Of a stretch of 64,000 bases of DNA, positions 23,526 through 35,411 are shown one piece after another. The notes beneath the pieces are model-generated. The model was not told where the DNA came from. It saw only the letters and a program-made list of their open reading frames with translations, and made no database searches. The position numbers and the translations under genes were made by a program. This DNA is from Dichetophora obliterata (Eukaryota > Arthropoda > Insecta > Diptera > Sciomyzidae). Within the stretch, counting starts at the first letter, position 1; each line of letters begins with the position of its first letter. The DNA lies in NCBI GenBank assembly GCA_963920525.1, contig OY986436.1, positions 10,805,001-10,869,000 on the forward strand, read 5' to 3'.

Positions 23526-25423
23526 AAGCGTTGCCAGAATGACGTTAATTACGTCTTTTTGACGTATTTTGAACCCAAATGACGTATTTTACACATGAAA
23601 ACTAGTTTATTATATAAAAACACGTAAAACACAACATTGTGAAAATACCTTTAAAGTTGCACTCATATTTGCATGTTCTGCAACACTGTTTGCACATATT
23701 GACATTGCAAATTTTTCTTTGTTTTGTGCTTTTTTTTTCTTTTTTCTTAAATAAATTTTTGGTGTAAAATATTAAAATAGGTAAAAAATTGAATACCTTA
23801 TGCTTATATTAATCATGAAAACTATTTTCCATTTAAATCGGTCACAAATTATCCGATTTATTAGCTTCTTAGCATCTTAACCTTTTTGAAATTTCATACA
23901 AATATAAAAATGTAATTTCTTGATGGCTAAAGTAAAAAATAAGTGACCATATCTTAGTAAGAGTTTTATAATGGTTTAGATGCTTCAAATTTGACATTTC
24001 TTTCAATCCTTTAATCCATTTAAATGAATATTAGTTTATAGGATGCACTTTGCTGAAAAATTGGACCGAGTGGGTCTTCATTTTTAAGATAAAGCTCATG
24101 AACATTTTGAAAATTTTTAATTCAAATTTGTTTTAACCGTGTAGATGAACAAATTTGCATTAAAAATTTTCAAAATCTTTTTAAGCTTTACCTCAAAAGT
24201 GAAAACTGACTTTTCCGAATCCGCGTGAGAAATTATTTCCAATAGTCTTGAATAAGTCTAGCATAGGTTGCAACGGTTGCATAGGTTGCATCGAAAAAAT
24301 TATATCATCATAGCGTATGAGTAATTTTAATAGTTTTGAAGTATTGAAAGCGGGCCAGAAATATGTGGCTTGTAAAAGTTTTTAATACAATTTCAAACGG
24401 TTTTTCATGTTTATTTGTTCAGCAAAGTTGTTGGTCAGAATAAAAGAGACAATTTTGCTGAAGAACGATGAAATTATCAAATACAGGGAAAAAAGTGTAC
24501 AAAAAAGCACGCAGTGTAGTCATTAATTTTACATAAAAAATGTCATATCTTTGAAAATTCTGAAGAACCAAGAATGAAATTTTTTGATATATAGTATAGG
24601 TATGTAATGTATTAGAATTAATTAAAATTATAATAAATCTTTTTTTCTTCTCCACTAAAAACAATCTTTGAAAAAAATTTGAAAAAAAAAAAAATTTTTT
24701 GTGTTGAATTACCGATTTGACAAAGAATGTCCCATATATGTAAAACGAATTGCTTCAAAAAATGAAACGATGTGGCGTTCGTGGTTTCGATACAGACCAA
24801 ACCAACAATAACATAAGGAGCTACTGAAGCATTTAATGCTTGATTTTTCTCATTAAAAAATTTGAATTTTTCTTTTTATTTTTTGCTATTTTGTGAATTT
24901 ATTGAAGTAAAGATAAAGTCCAAAGTAAGATAGTATTGCATTCGCCATATAACTAATATTTTTGCATATATTTTATCTTTGTACGATGAATATTTAAGGG
25001 TGTAAATATACCCCAAAGTGTCTACTAAAAACGTAACATGTGCTTGAAAAATTTGCTAAAGTAATCCCCATACAACGGCGCTGTATGACGTAATTCTAGG
25101 TCAAAGAAGAATGAGTTAAACGTATTCAGGTGCTATATAAGTCTAGCTGACGCAATTAAATCTCCCTTTATTCAATTCGAAAGTAGAGTACAAAGTGCAA
25201 GTTACTAAATAAGTCAAACATATAGTTGTTTTGTTTTGTCTTATACGAAATACTATTTTAATATAATATTTATGGTTTTTGTTTACTATGCATTAATAAA
25301 TGTTTATACAAATATGCATTTCTTTTTCTATGTTTTTTCAAAAAAATTTGAAATTGACGTATTTTGACGTATTTTAAAGCGACTAATTACGTTTTTTACT
25401 CACAAAAATATGGCAACACTGTT
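23526..25423. mobile_element. Probable TIR element with TGACGTATTTT motifs at both ends
   Basis: The left edge reads GCGTTGCCAGAATGACG and contains several TGACGTATTTT words (23570-23595). The right edge, inverted, reads GTGTTGCCATATTTTTG and the same TGACGTATTTT words lie just inside it (25355-25378). The 1.9 kb between has no gene. It includes an imperfect inverted repeat at about 24085-24200, and a segment (24290-24560) that recurs at about 62005-62260. Confidence 0.5.
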
Positions 25424-25644
25424 TGTCATGACTCTTATAAGAGTCAACAGCAGTCATTGAAAAAGTTGTTGGATCTACCAAATCCAGCTTGCTCTTTTTC
25501 TGGAGTTAAAATTTCTATTGACGAAAATAGTAGGCACAGACATATGTTAAGAAAAATAAAAACTTTCCTAATAAAAAAAAAAAAATAGCACTAGGTATGT
25601 TTTATGTGGGCGTTATACTAGTTATCACTAGTTATATATATTTT

Positions 25645-26118
25645 CGATATATTCAGTAGGAGTTTTCAAGCCCCCAACAAAACCCAACTATTTTCAACAC
25701 CAAAATGCTGTGAAGATCAAGAAAAGTGATATTTTATGTGGGATTTTTTAAACCCCATCAAAGTCCAAACACTCCTCATTTCAGTACCAAAGCACGAGAA
25801 AATCGGGAAAAGGGATATTTTTCGCGGGATTGTTTAAAACACCCTCTAACCGCTTAAAACATTCTATTCTACGGAATGCCTTCTTAAAGTTCTTATGGAA
25901 AACACCTATTAGATTCCTTTTATTGAAGGCCTCAAAGAAATCTTCCACTAAAAAACTTCTGGAAGCACTTTTAGAAGAGACATGGGAAAGCATTCCTCTC
26001 AATGACATGCATATGTTAAAAGAGTGCCTTCTGGGTGTGAAAGTAGAAGGGATGGAGGAATTCAAGACTTTTCCTTCCACTTAACCCTCTTTTGGAAGCA
26101 CTTTTTTGCTGGGTGATT
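25645..26118 (+). mobile_element. CACCCAGC-family element, partial copy 1
   Basis: The copy contains paired phrases of the type GGGATTTTTTAAAC with AAAATCGGGAAAAG. It then has AGGCCTCAAAGAAATCTTCC and CTTCTGGAAGCACTTTTAGA, and ends TTTTTTGCTGGGTG. The same order occurs at 29020-29479 and, inverted, at 33149-33500. Open frames within it are accidental. The 5' third of the full element is missing here. Confidence 0.75.
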
Positions 26119-26334
26119 ATAAATTTTATAGACTATTTTAAAGACTACTTCATAAATTATGCAATTAATTAAAGAGTATAAATAAATTTTGCCTTCAATG
26201 ATTTTCATCTACATTAAAATTAATTTGATGTAAACTTTAAGTAGAATTTAAAGTGAATCAAATAAATAAAAAATTTGTCTGATACGTATTCCTACAAACA
26301 AATTGGTATTTTTTAGCAAACAAAGGTTGACCGC

Positions 26335-26390
26335 TTCATTTTGTGTCACGAGAAAGCACACCAACAATAAGTAAGACAGGAGAATCAAAA
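26335..26390 (+). repeat. Relic of the 140-bp TTA-flanked foldback family
   Basis: The stretch TGTGTCACGAGAAAGCACAC followed by CAACAATAAGTAAGACAGGAG closely resembles one arm of the foldback at 37006-37145, with about ten differences. The opposite arm is not preserved. Confidence 0.6.
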
Positions 26391-27932
26391 CTTTCTTTCC
26401 TACAAGAATCTATTTTGTTTCAGGTATCTTGCTTGTCTTTTGTGTGAGTTTTTGTGATAAATAATGGCAATTTGTTTGAAAGAATACTTATCAGAGTAAA
26501 AGTTTATTCGATAAACTCGAAATATTTATCATTTGTACTCTCATAACTCCATTCGCATAAAATTGAATATTTATCATGGCATATTTATTTTCCATTTTTT
26601 ATACTTCTGACCACTTAAGTTTTCAAGAGTAAAGTTTTTGCTTTTTTCAAACGAGCTCTGCTCAGCACGGATGAGTCTCGTTCTCTACACGCTTGGTTTG
26701 ATTGTGACAGCACGTGACAGAAACGTATTTTAGTTGCGTTCCACAGCATAAAAAAATAAATGTCAAAATTTTATCCATTCCGTTCATTCTTCCGTCCGTC
26801 CGTCCGTCCGTCCGACCGCTCACATAAGGATTGAGTTTTGAGTATAAAATTCCAGAGCTTCACTCTTGTCTAAAGAACGGTAGTTTTTGCTTTGTTTTTG
26901 CTTTCGTTACGTCTCGTTTTGTTATGAACTCTCGTAAGTGTCATCCACAAGCTCGTCAAGCATATTGAGTATAGCAATATTTTTTTTGCTGCATAACTTT
27001 AGGCGCTTGACTTTTAAATCTCGCCGTTGTGATGCGTTGTGCGCTGTGATGCTGTTGCTTTAAACTGCAACGTTAGTGATTTTTTGTGTGTGTAATTTCA
27101 ATGGCACTCCTGAAAGTATGCTAATAAAAATAAATAATTTCCTTCTGTGGCAGCACAAAAGTGCCCATTTATGTCGAATATTGAGGGTAAGAGTGCAAAA
27201 ACAAAAACAAAATTAAAACGAAACGAAAAACAACACCAGCGGCAGCAACAGCAACAGCAAAACTTTGACTACAGGTTTTCGTACTTTAAGCTGACACTTC
27301 GCCGCATGTCGATGACTCATTGAAAAACCAGCAGCGTTTGGATGAGTTACGCTTTTTTTATGCCGTCGTCAGCCGTTAATTTGAAATTTTCGAACATTTT
27401 GTCGAAGTTGTTGAGACATTTTGAGGGTGAAAAAAAGTTTTTAATTGCAAGTTGAAGAGTTTTGCGGCAAGGTGCGTTGATGAAGGTGGCAACAAGGTGG
27501 TCATGAAGATGGTAGGATTTTACTTTTTAAACATTTTGTCAGCTGTTAAACTTATGTTTTAAGTCGTAATTCGATCATGTTATGGTTGAAAAAGAATGTA
27601 ATAAAGAATTTTATGCAAATTTGCGTAATTCTGTGAAACTACCATAAAGGCAAAGAACATTTTTGCAACATTTTTAGCAACAATTCTTTCTCTATTGTGT
27701 GTCTTCAAAAAATTTTGCGCCTTTTTTAAATGTTTTTGTAATTTTTCCCAGTTTGAATTTTAACTTGAAGCTTGTTTAATTAAAAAAAACTGTTGAAAAG
27801 TAAGAAAATATGAGTTTTATATATATAAAAAAAATCCTAAAAATATGCAAAAAATTCTAAAACATTACGCCAAGAACATTAGTTCAAGAATATTAAAAAA
27901 GGCTTTTCATTTATATCCTCTTAAAACACAAT
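26391..27932. other. Unique-looking DNA with CCGT microsatellite and weak gene-start signals
   Basis: This stretch shows no match to the repeat families in the window. It has a CCGT run at about 26791-26815, a TATAAAA at 26843 and a GTAAGT at about 26933. A possible small exon lies around 27150-27185, bounded by a TGTGGCAG-like acceptor and GGTAAGAG. A CAGCAACAGCAA tract lies near 27240. None of these proves a gene; the region may hold a host promoter or 5' exon. Confidence 0.3.
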
Positions 27933-28150
27933 CAGCCCAATTTTGAATGATTTTTCCCGGGGAATCGGAAAAGGGAATTTTAATTTTTAAGATAAAGTTC
28001 CAAAACATTTTGGAAATTTTGAATGCCATTTTGTTCATCAACCGTCAATATTTATGATTGTAAACAAAAATGTTTTAGCTTTATCTGCTATCTTAAAAAT
28101 GAAAACACCCCTTTCTGATGCCCCGGAAAAAATCATTCAGAATTGGGCTG
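27933..28150. mobile_element. 218-bp foldback MITE starting CAGCCCAATT
   Basis: The ends CAGCCCAATTTTGAATGATT (left) and CAGCCCAATTCTGAATGATT (read inward from the right) match at 19 of 20 positions. The arms continue through CCGGGG, TTTTAAGATAAAG and their complements. A related inverted repeat lies at 24085-24200 and half of one at 59590-59690. No target duplication was found. Confidence 0.75.
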
Positions 28151-28271
28151 AATGTTCAAGTTTTTCAAAAATTACAGATTTCTACCAAAGGATAATGAAG
28201 GTGGAGACAAGAAAAATATATTCTTGTTTTGGCGTTTTTCAAAATAATTTGAAATTAATTCAATATTTGGC

Positions 28272-29479
28272 TATCACCCAGCAAAATTTTTAATACAAAT
28301 GTGACATGCATTCTTAGGGACACTGCTTCCAGAACAACTTCTATAGATCCAATTGTGCTTTTTCTTAGCCTTATCAAGTAATGCTTTCAAGAAGCATTCT
28401 CATAAATCACTTCTCGAAGACATTCAAATAGCATTTAAATTCAATTAATGTAAAAACCGTGTTGCGACCGTAGCCTAGTGGGTAGAGTGTGTGGCCCCTA
28501 AGCTAAAGAACCGCGGTAGCCCGGGTTCAATTCCAGCTCAGACAGAAAGTTTTTGAATTAATTTTTCTGTTCGGTCGTCACCTCTCTGCAGACAATGGTA
28601 AACCTCAGAGAGTAAAAATTGCCATGTAAAGCTTCTTGAGAACATAAGCCGTTCGGAGTCGGCGTAAAACACGTAGGTCCAGTTCTCGGTCATTTGTGAT
28701 CAAACATTTAATAACACGCACAACACAATTGATCAATAGAAGCTAGGTCAAAGTCCTTCCAAGGGCTGACCAGTTTATTTATTTATTTTATTATTAAAGT
28801 AAAAACAAAATATAAATAGTATGAAATTATATTAAAGTTTTCTCTAAATGACCTTGTTATTTATTATGTCGATTTTATATGATTTAAATACAAGTTCTAA
28901 ATGTTTGATAGTGCAACTAGAATTTGTATTTAAAATCCAGTATTTAAACTAGCAAACATTTAGAATTTGTATTTAAATCATATAAAATCAACATATTATG
29001 ATATATAATTAACATATTTTAATTGGGATTTTTCCAACCGTCAATACAACGCCACCACTTCCTACTTCAAGCACTAAAATGCCGTGAAAATTGGGAAAAG
29101 TGATATTTTACGTGGATTTTTGAAAACCCGCAACAAAGATCAAACACTTCTCATTTCCAACACCGAAATCGGGAACAGGAATATTTTCCGTGGGATTTTT
29201 TTAACTCCCCTATTCACAAAAATCATTTCATTCCATGTAATGCTTTCTGAAGGTTCTCCTTAAAAAGATATCTACTTAAATCCTTTCATTTAAGGGCTCA
29301 AAGAAATCTTCCATTGAACAAATTCTGGAAGCACTTCTAGAGAAGACTAAGGAAAGCATTCCTTCCAATGACATGCATATGTTAAAAGAATGCCTTCTGG
29401 GTATGAAAGTGAAAGGGATGAAATTTAAGACTTTCCCTTCTATTTTACCTTCTTTTGGAAGCACTTTTTTGGCTGGGCA
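28272..29479 (+). mobile_element. CACCCAGC-family element, full copy 2, with a nested SINE
   Basis: The left end is CACCCAGCAAAATTTT. The right end, read inward, is TGCCCAGCCAAAAAAGTGC. Inside are TTAGGGACACTGCTTCC, the GGGATTTTT pairs and GCATTCCTTCCAATGACATG. Without the SINE the element would be about 870 bp. It is non-coding. The inverted copy at 33149-33690 lacks the SINE, confirming the latter as a later insertion. Confidence 0.78.
28458..28792 (+). mobile_element. tRNA-derived SINE with 14-bp target duplication
   Basis: The head (28462-28544) resembles a tRNA. It has an A-box-like GTAGCCTAGTGGGTAGAGTG and a B-box-like CGGGTTCAATTCC, an internal RNA polymerase III promoter. The body includes CCGTTCGGAGTCGGCGTAAA and GTAGGTCCAGTTCTCGG. 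I recall similar wording at the 3' side of other fly retroelements. The 3' tail is TTTATTTATTTATTTTA. The flanks ATTAATGTAAAAAC (28444-28457) and ATTAAAGTAAAAAC (28793-28806) differ at one base, marking the insertion precisely. Confidence 0.88.
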
Positions 29480-30337
29480 GCTAACTTTAAAAGTAAGACA
29501 ACTAGTTAAAATATGCCTTTGACAAAGTTGATGTGCTCACAAATCTTTAGTAAACATTTTATGAGAAATATTTTTGCAAAAGATTTTAACTCTCTAGCGC
29601 ATTTTTTATGGGTATTTTCTAACCATTTTCGGAAAAAGGTTTAAAAAGTACTCTTAAACGTTGTTTTAAAGACTTAAAAGATTCCAAGAAAATGTTCCTT
29701 GCAAAATATCACTATAAGTCTTTGTGGACAAAATTTGCCTAAGATGTATTTCTATTGAGAATAATAGTCAGTTTTAAATTACTGCATTCACCTGCAGAAA
29801 TGTTCACTAGGAATCGGTGAACTAAAATTTCACAGCATAGCTGTAGGGAGTTTTTAAAATAATTTAACTACGTTTCTCCCTAAATTGTAAACCAAAATGG
29901 TAGCCATAGCTTGTAGTGAAATTATCCAGAGAACATTTTCATAGAATATTTTAACCCTGTGCAACTACGTTTAAGGTTTTTAAAAGGTTTCAAATGGACT
30001 AATAAAAAAGGCGCTGGAGGCTGAAAATGTTCTACAAAAATATTTCCCATGAGATTTCACTGTAGCTTTGTGGAAACCACAACTATGTCAAAGGAATCTA
30101 TATTCAAAAATTTTCTTACTGTTTATTTTTGTAAATATGTAGTGAATTAAGAATAAATTTAAAACCTGTATTAAAACATTACCCAAACGTGAACTTTTAA
30201 AAGCTGATACACGCATAATTTTTTTTCATCTGCTTTAGTTTTCTCTACAAACGTATATCCTCACTCTTGGTTGTTGCGCTGTTTAATGAAGTATGAAAAT
30301 ATTCCTTAAAATATGCTAACATTTCTCTTAAAAACCA
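29480..30337. other. AT-rich DNA, nothing recognised
   Basis: No gene or repeat boundary is visible. Phrases such as GCATAGCTGTAGGGAG and GTAGCTTTGTGGAAACC occur, but not in an array. Confidence 0.45.
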
Positions 30338-30581
30338 AGCCACAACAAAAAAGTGCTTCCAAAAAAAAAAGGTTAAGTGGAAGGGAAAGTTTTGAATTCC
30401 AGCCCTTCCACTTTCATATCCAGAAGGCATTCTTTTGACATAATTATGCATGTCATTGGAAGTAATGCTTTCCTTAGAGTAATTTCGGGTATTGTGATAT
30501 GGTAGGGTAATGTGATATATCTGCATATTTTGTTAAATACACAAATTTTCACTAGAATATACATGCAAACATAACAGTTAC

Positions 30582-31022
30582 ATAAAAACTTTTTAACAAA
30601 AAAAAAAAAAAAAAAAAAATCAACTTCAAAACCGCTACAAAGAAAAAATAATTTTAAATTATATTATTAAATTGGAAATCTTATTACTGAAATTTTTTTT
30701 TATTTGTATTGCTATCAAAAATATATAAATTTCTCCATGAATATAAAACCTTTACAGACGTAGCGTTAATATTATAAAAGTCTGATTATATCATATAAAT
30801 ATATTAGCGCCAACCTTAAAGGTTTTATATTCATGGAGAAATTAATATATGTATGATAATAATACAAAATAAAGAAATTTATAGTAATAAGATTTCTAAT
30901 TTACTAATATATATAAATAAATTAACAAATTTGACCAAGAATTAATATGAAAAGTAATTTAAAATTATTTTTTTCTTTGTAGTGGTTTTGAAGATGTTTT
31001 TTTTTTGTTAAAAAGTTTTTAT
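30582..31022. repeat. 441-bp foldback with arms of about 190 bp
   Basis: ATAAAAACTTTTTAACAAA at the left is inverted at the right end. Inside it, the arms share ACTTCAAAACCGCTACAAAG versus CTTTGTAGTGGTTTTGAAG, and AATTTCTCCATGAATATAAA versus its complement. The loop is about 65 bp. The left arm has a 23-A run. Confidence 0.8.
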
Positions 31023-31074
31023 TTCTTCCTTTTAGAGATTATGATACCAATTTTCCCATTCTTGTAACGAATTT

Positions 31075-31780
31075 TCGTACCCTAGTGTGAACATTTACTG
31101 AAAATTAGTATTTTTCTTATATTTCCACGCCCTTTTAGCCAGTAACGCCCACTTTCTTAACCGTAAATTTTCATTATTATGCCTACCCCTGTACCTAATT
31201 TTAGTATCCCAGTGACAATATTATTCGAGTTATGGCTTTTTTCTAATATTGCCACGCCTTTGTCGAACAACGCCTACTTTTTGACTATAATTTGTAATAA
31301 TTGTTCCTAACCCTGTACCAAATTCCTGTACCCTAGTGTCAATATTAACTGAGATTTTAATGTATTTTTCTTATATTGCCACGCCCTTTTGTCCAACAAC
31401 GCCCACTTTTTTCACAGTACATTTTTATAACTATGCCTACCCCTGTACCTAATTTCAGTACCCTAGTGTCAATATTATTCGAGGTACAGTATTTTTCTAA
31501 TATTGGCACGCCCTTTATCGAACAACGCCCACTTTTTTGAACATAACTTTTAATATTTGTGCCAACCCCAGTACTAAATTTTAGTTTTCTAGTGTTAATG
31601 TTATTCGATACACAAAGTGTTTCTTATATTGCCATGCCCCTGTGTCAAATACCGCCCACTTTAGACGGGCACCGCCGCGTGTGATATCTTTATCTGTTGA
31701 AATTGAGGCAACACACATTAAAAAAAAAGGAACCAACCAAGTTGAGAACCTCCTCCTTTTTGAAGTCGGTTAAAAAGGCA
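31075..31780 (+). repeat. Five-unit tandem repeat of about 126 bp
   Basis: CTAGTG-type unit starts lie at 31082, about 31209, 31333, 31463 and 31589. Units contain TTGCCACGCCCTTTTGTC, AACGCCCACTTTTTT and CCTACCCCTGTACC. The array is followed by GAACCTCCTCCTTTTTGAAG and TCGGTTAAAAA at about 31748-31780. I recall that wording from the ends of repeats in other insects. Confidence 0.75.
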
Positions 31781-32609
31781 CGTGATGCAGTTTTATGCAC
31801 ACTCTAATTCGCTGTGTTTACTCTTATTGTTGGGAAATTGTTTCGTCGGTGTAGTTAATACTTTTTTGAGTGCGCTTTGTGAGTGAGATCCGAGAAAACT
31901 GAAGCAGAATTGAAAGCTTGCATATATAAAATTGTTAGTGTTTGAATACAGCTATCCATAAGTGGGTTGAAATTTTTATTTTCTGAAGTGTATTTTTATA
32001 AAAATAACCTGATTGTTTTGAAAACCGAATTCGGCTATTTTGATATAGTCAAAGTTGGGTAATGTGATATACCTCTCTGAGTTATCAATTATAAAATATT
32101 ATAATAATAAATTGCAGATGTTACCAAACAAAGGCCAAATAAGTTAGAGGGATCCAGAAGGAAGGAGAAAGGCTATTTTGGCAGTCAGAAAAGGAGCAAT
32201 GGTCTTACTGTTGGCGTCAAAGACATTTGCAGTTCCAAAGTGCAAAGAGTAGCTAGCAGTGATAAACCTATTTAAGCTATTTTTTTGTTAAGTTCTTGCG
32301 TATTCGTGTTCAGTTGCTTTTGTTTATATTTTTTCATCGTATGATATGGTATATCACATTATTTGAACGTGGTATATCACTTTACCCGCCAAGTTCATTA
32401 ATAACAGATACATAGCTTTTTTCCACTGTGTTGAAAAAGCTCCAAATTTAATAACGAAATCTATTTCTAGCTATAGAGCTACGAAATCGTAATACACTAC
32501 CCAATGCATCAAAAAACTATGCTGTGCAATGCGGTATAAGCTAACGTAAGAAAATTGCGAGTAAATATAAAAATAAGAATACCAATATCACATTACCCGA
32601 AGTTACTCT

Positions 32610-33148
32610 TGTGACTACACAAGGTGCGCACTAGCGCACCGAGTTAAGCAACCAACTGTACACAAACTTATTGATTGCACTGTAACTATGTTTATTGTTA
32701 TTCACCACGCACAATGACCCGTGGTTATATACTTATATGCATTACGCACTTTCGCACTAAGTAAATATTAAGCTTTCTTTCACTCACGCACTTTCAATGT
32801 TTATCATTTTTGTTATATGTATATTTATTTTGCATTACGCACTTACACATTAAGTTAATATTTATTTTTCACTCACGCACTTTTTATGTTAAGAATTATG
32901 CACTTTTTAGATTTAAGAAAATACTGTTATTTAGCTTTATAAACACCGAATTTGTGAAATAAAGATTACTAATTAGACAAGCTTCAAATCAGCTGAATTA
33001 ATTATTCCAAGCCTGAGTGCATTTTTATGCAGGCTGCCAATTAAAAAAAAATATTAAATATTTAGAGCCAGTGGCGTTTTTAAGCGCCTGCAAAGAAACT
33101 CGAGGCAGGTCCTTTTTTTATTAAAATAAAAATGAACCAAAAACATGA
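32610..33148. other. AT-rich DNA with ACGCACTTT repeats
   Basis: The word ACGCACTT recurs at 32754, 32786, 32837 and 32876, in two diverged units about 83-90 bp long. No gene or element end is recognised. The segment sits between the TIR element and the resumption of the split CACCCAGC copy. Confidence 0.5.
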
Positions 33149-33790
33149 CACTAGTCTTCTCTAGAAGTGCTTCCTGAATTTTTTCAATGGATGATTTCTT
33201 TGAGGCCTTCAATAAAAGGAATCTAAAAGGTGTTTTCCAGGAGAACTTTGAAGAAGGCATTTCGTCGAACGAAATTATTTGAGTGGTTAGAGAGTGGTTT
33301 AAAAAATCCCACGGAAAATATCCCTTTTCCCGATTTTCTCGTGCTTTGGTACTGAAAATGAGAAGTGTTTGGACTTTGATGGGGCTTAAAAAATCCCTCG
33401 TAGAATATCACTTTTCTTGATCTTCACAGCATTTTAGTGTTGAAAGATGAAAGTGGTTGGGTTTTGTTGATGGTTTAAAAAATCCCACTGAAAATATCTT
33501 ATATATGTATATAATTATTATATACTTCATTTCTAATTTTAACTGAATTTATATGCTATTTGAATGCCTTCCAGAAGTAGTTTGAAAGAATTCCTCTTTA
33601 AGGCCTTTTTTGATAAGGCTATGAAAAAGCACAATTGGATCTATAAAATGTCTTCTGGAAGCAGTGTCCCTAAGAACGCATGTAACATTTTTTATTTGGA
33701 AAAGGAGCCCTCCTGTATGTCTGACGGCAACATTCCTCTGAAGGTCAGGAGACATGCTCGTCTTCATGCCCTCTTATGTCTTTTTTTTTA

Positions 33791-33918
33791 TAGGCATGAC
33801 CTAGGCTGGCATGTCTGCCAAATAAAACGAATTAATTCCGCATTCATACCATGACATGCATGCTGCATTCCTGCTACGGCAGTTCATTTGGCAGGCGTGC
33901 CATCCTAGGACATGCCTA
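33791..33918. repeat. Inverted repeat TAGGCATGACCTAGG ... CATGCCTA
   Basis: About 32-bp arms (TAGGCATGACCTAGGCTGGC then ATGTCTGCCAAAT, against ATTTGGCAGGCGTGCCATCC then TAGGACATGCCTA) flank about 65 bp. GCATG words are unusually dense through 33700-34000. Confidence 0.7.
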
Positions 33919-33935
33919 TAGGAAAAAGATATAAG

Positions 33936-34775
33936 CGGGTATGGAGGCAAGCATATCTGCTGAGCTTCCAACGCATGTTAGCAGCAGACATACAGCAGGG
34001 CTTTTTGTGCAACTAGGTAGTATGATCGTATCTACTACCTAGCATTGCATGTATAGTAATATATATATACTATTTATCAGTATAGTTTATGAGTAATTCA
34101 CTCCAAGTTCAAAACTTTTTACTTCGAACTCAACTTTCCAAATCAGAACATTGATAAAAAACTTTTCGTTCGCAGCTCTAGAAACAAACGAAGGGCTTAT
34201 TGCAGTAACGTGATAAACCACAGGATCAATAAAAAATCGATTTTTTAGGCTCGATATATAACTTAAGGAAGAACCAACAACCACTAAAGAGATTTCGGCT
34301 ATTCCCTATTAAATTTCAAGCCCAGTTGTAAAAGCTTTCTTGTACAATTCCATTTCTTCATACAAAAACACATTTTTTCAAAAATTTAGGAAAAATATTA
34401 GGAAAAAACTTTAATTTTTTCAAAACTTTAAAGGTGATTATTTCAAAATATTTTGTATGTTTTATATCATGTTTTGCATTAGGCCCTTCAGATATATCAT
34501 TATTATTTTCGTAGACTTAAATTCAGCCGAACATTGCCACACATGTGATAAGCCAGAAAGGCGATCGCGAACAAGTTAAAAATATTGAAGTAATGTGATT
34601 CGGTGAATTACCACAATTATGAAAATATCGAAGTCATTGTCCCTTAAAATTCAGCAGAATTTTGCATTTGCAAACACGAAACTTTTGCTAATGCACCTCA
34701 TTTAGAAGAAAAGAGGATGTTTTTAAAATTTCAAAAAGTAGGCTTTTATACTTAGCATTACAGTTAAATCCTTTT
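33936..34775. repeat. Unassigned DNA including repeat family X (34190-34400)
   Basis: The segment from CGAAGGGCTTATTGCAGTAA through GGCTCGATATATAAC, CAACCACTAAAGAGATTTCG and CCATTTCTTCATACAAAAAC matches, in order, the two halves at 53921-53940 and 59175-59390 that flank the large LINE. The rest shows nothing recognisable. Confidence 0.6.
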
Positions 34776-35411
34776 TACAGTTAAGCTTTTTTTAATATTA
34801 GGACATTTGGGGTTTTTTTTTTGTTAAATTTTTTAAAAATATTTTTATTTGTCAGATTATAAACATGTATTATGAATGTGGTATTAAAAACTTGATGTAT
34901 TGCATGGTTTTTTTTATAAAATTCGTCAAAGTTGAAATTTTTTTAACAAAAATAAGCTCAATAAAACCCAAAAAATAAAGTCAAGTTTAAACAATAATAA
35001 CTACGAGCACAAAGTATATATCAAGGTTTTGTTTTTTGGACTTTGTTATGTCTTAATTTAATTTATGTCCATTGAATTTAATGTAAAATATAATCAAAAA
35101 TGTTAATAAATAAAAATATAAAAATCGTTGAAATATGACTGTAAATATTTCAAGGAACGAAAATTTAAGTAAAGTTTAGTAGAAAATATCTAGCTAGTTA
35201 AGCATTATTAAAGTCGAAGGCTTTAACGATCATAAAATATCGTGCTTCTACCTTCTGTTTCTGTACAAATCTGCTGCATCTAGCTGCTCTTAAGAAAAAC
35301 CACTCAATTTAAAAAACTCTTAAAAATCAAATTTTGCCCAAAAATGCACTGATTACCAAGACAATTTGTAAGTACTCTTAAATTTAAAAAAAAAATTAAA
35401 TTGAATTCATA

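Larger units (their letters stand above)
30476..32609. mobile_element. TIR element with iterated GGGTAATGTGATAT motif
   Basis: The left end AGAGTAATTTCGGGTATTGT, continuing GATAT, matches the inverted right end AGAGTAACTTCGGGTAATGT at all but two of 25 positions. GGGTAATGTGATAT or a one- to three-base variant also occurs at 30505 and 32057, and inverted at 32351, 32374 and 32585. These would be candidate protein-binding sites near both ends. The interior holds a foldback and a 126-bp tandem array but no gene. Confidence 0.65.
30338..33690 (-). mobile_element. CACCCAGC-family element, copy 3, split by a 2.7-kb insertion
   Basis: Reading the minus strand, one part lies at 33690-33149 (GGGACACTGCTTCC side first) and the rest at 30475-30338, ending in GGAAGCACTTTTTTGTTG. 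Compared with copy 2, the break falls inside GCTTTCCTTAGTCTTCT: the low-coordinate side keeps GCTTTCCTTAG and the high-coordinate side resumes at CTAGTCTTCT. TAG is therefore present on both sides of the intervening 30477-33148. Confidence 0.75.

Noticed and set aside
25781..26084. Paired frames of 84-99 residues at 25.8-26.1 kb
   Set aside because: They lie within a non-coding CACCCAGC repeat; other copies of the repeat do not keep the frames open.
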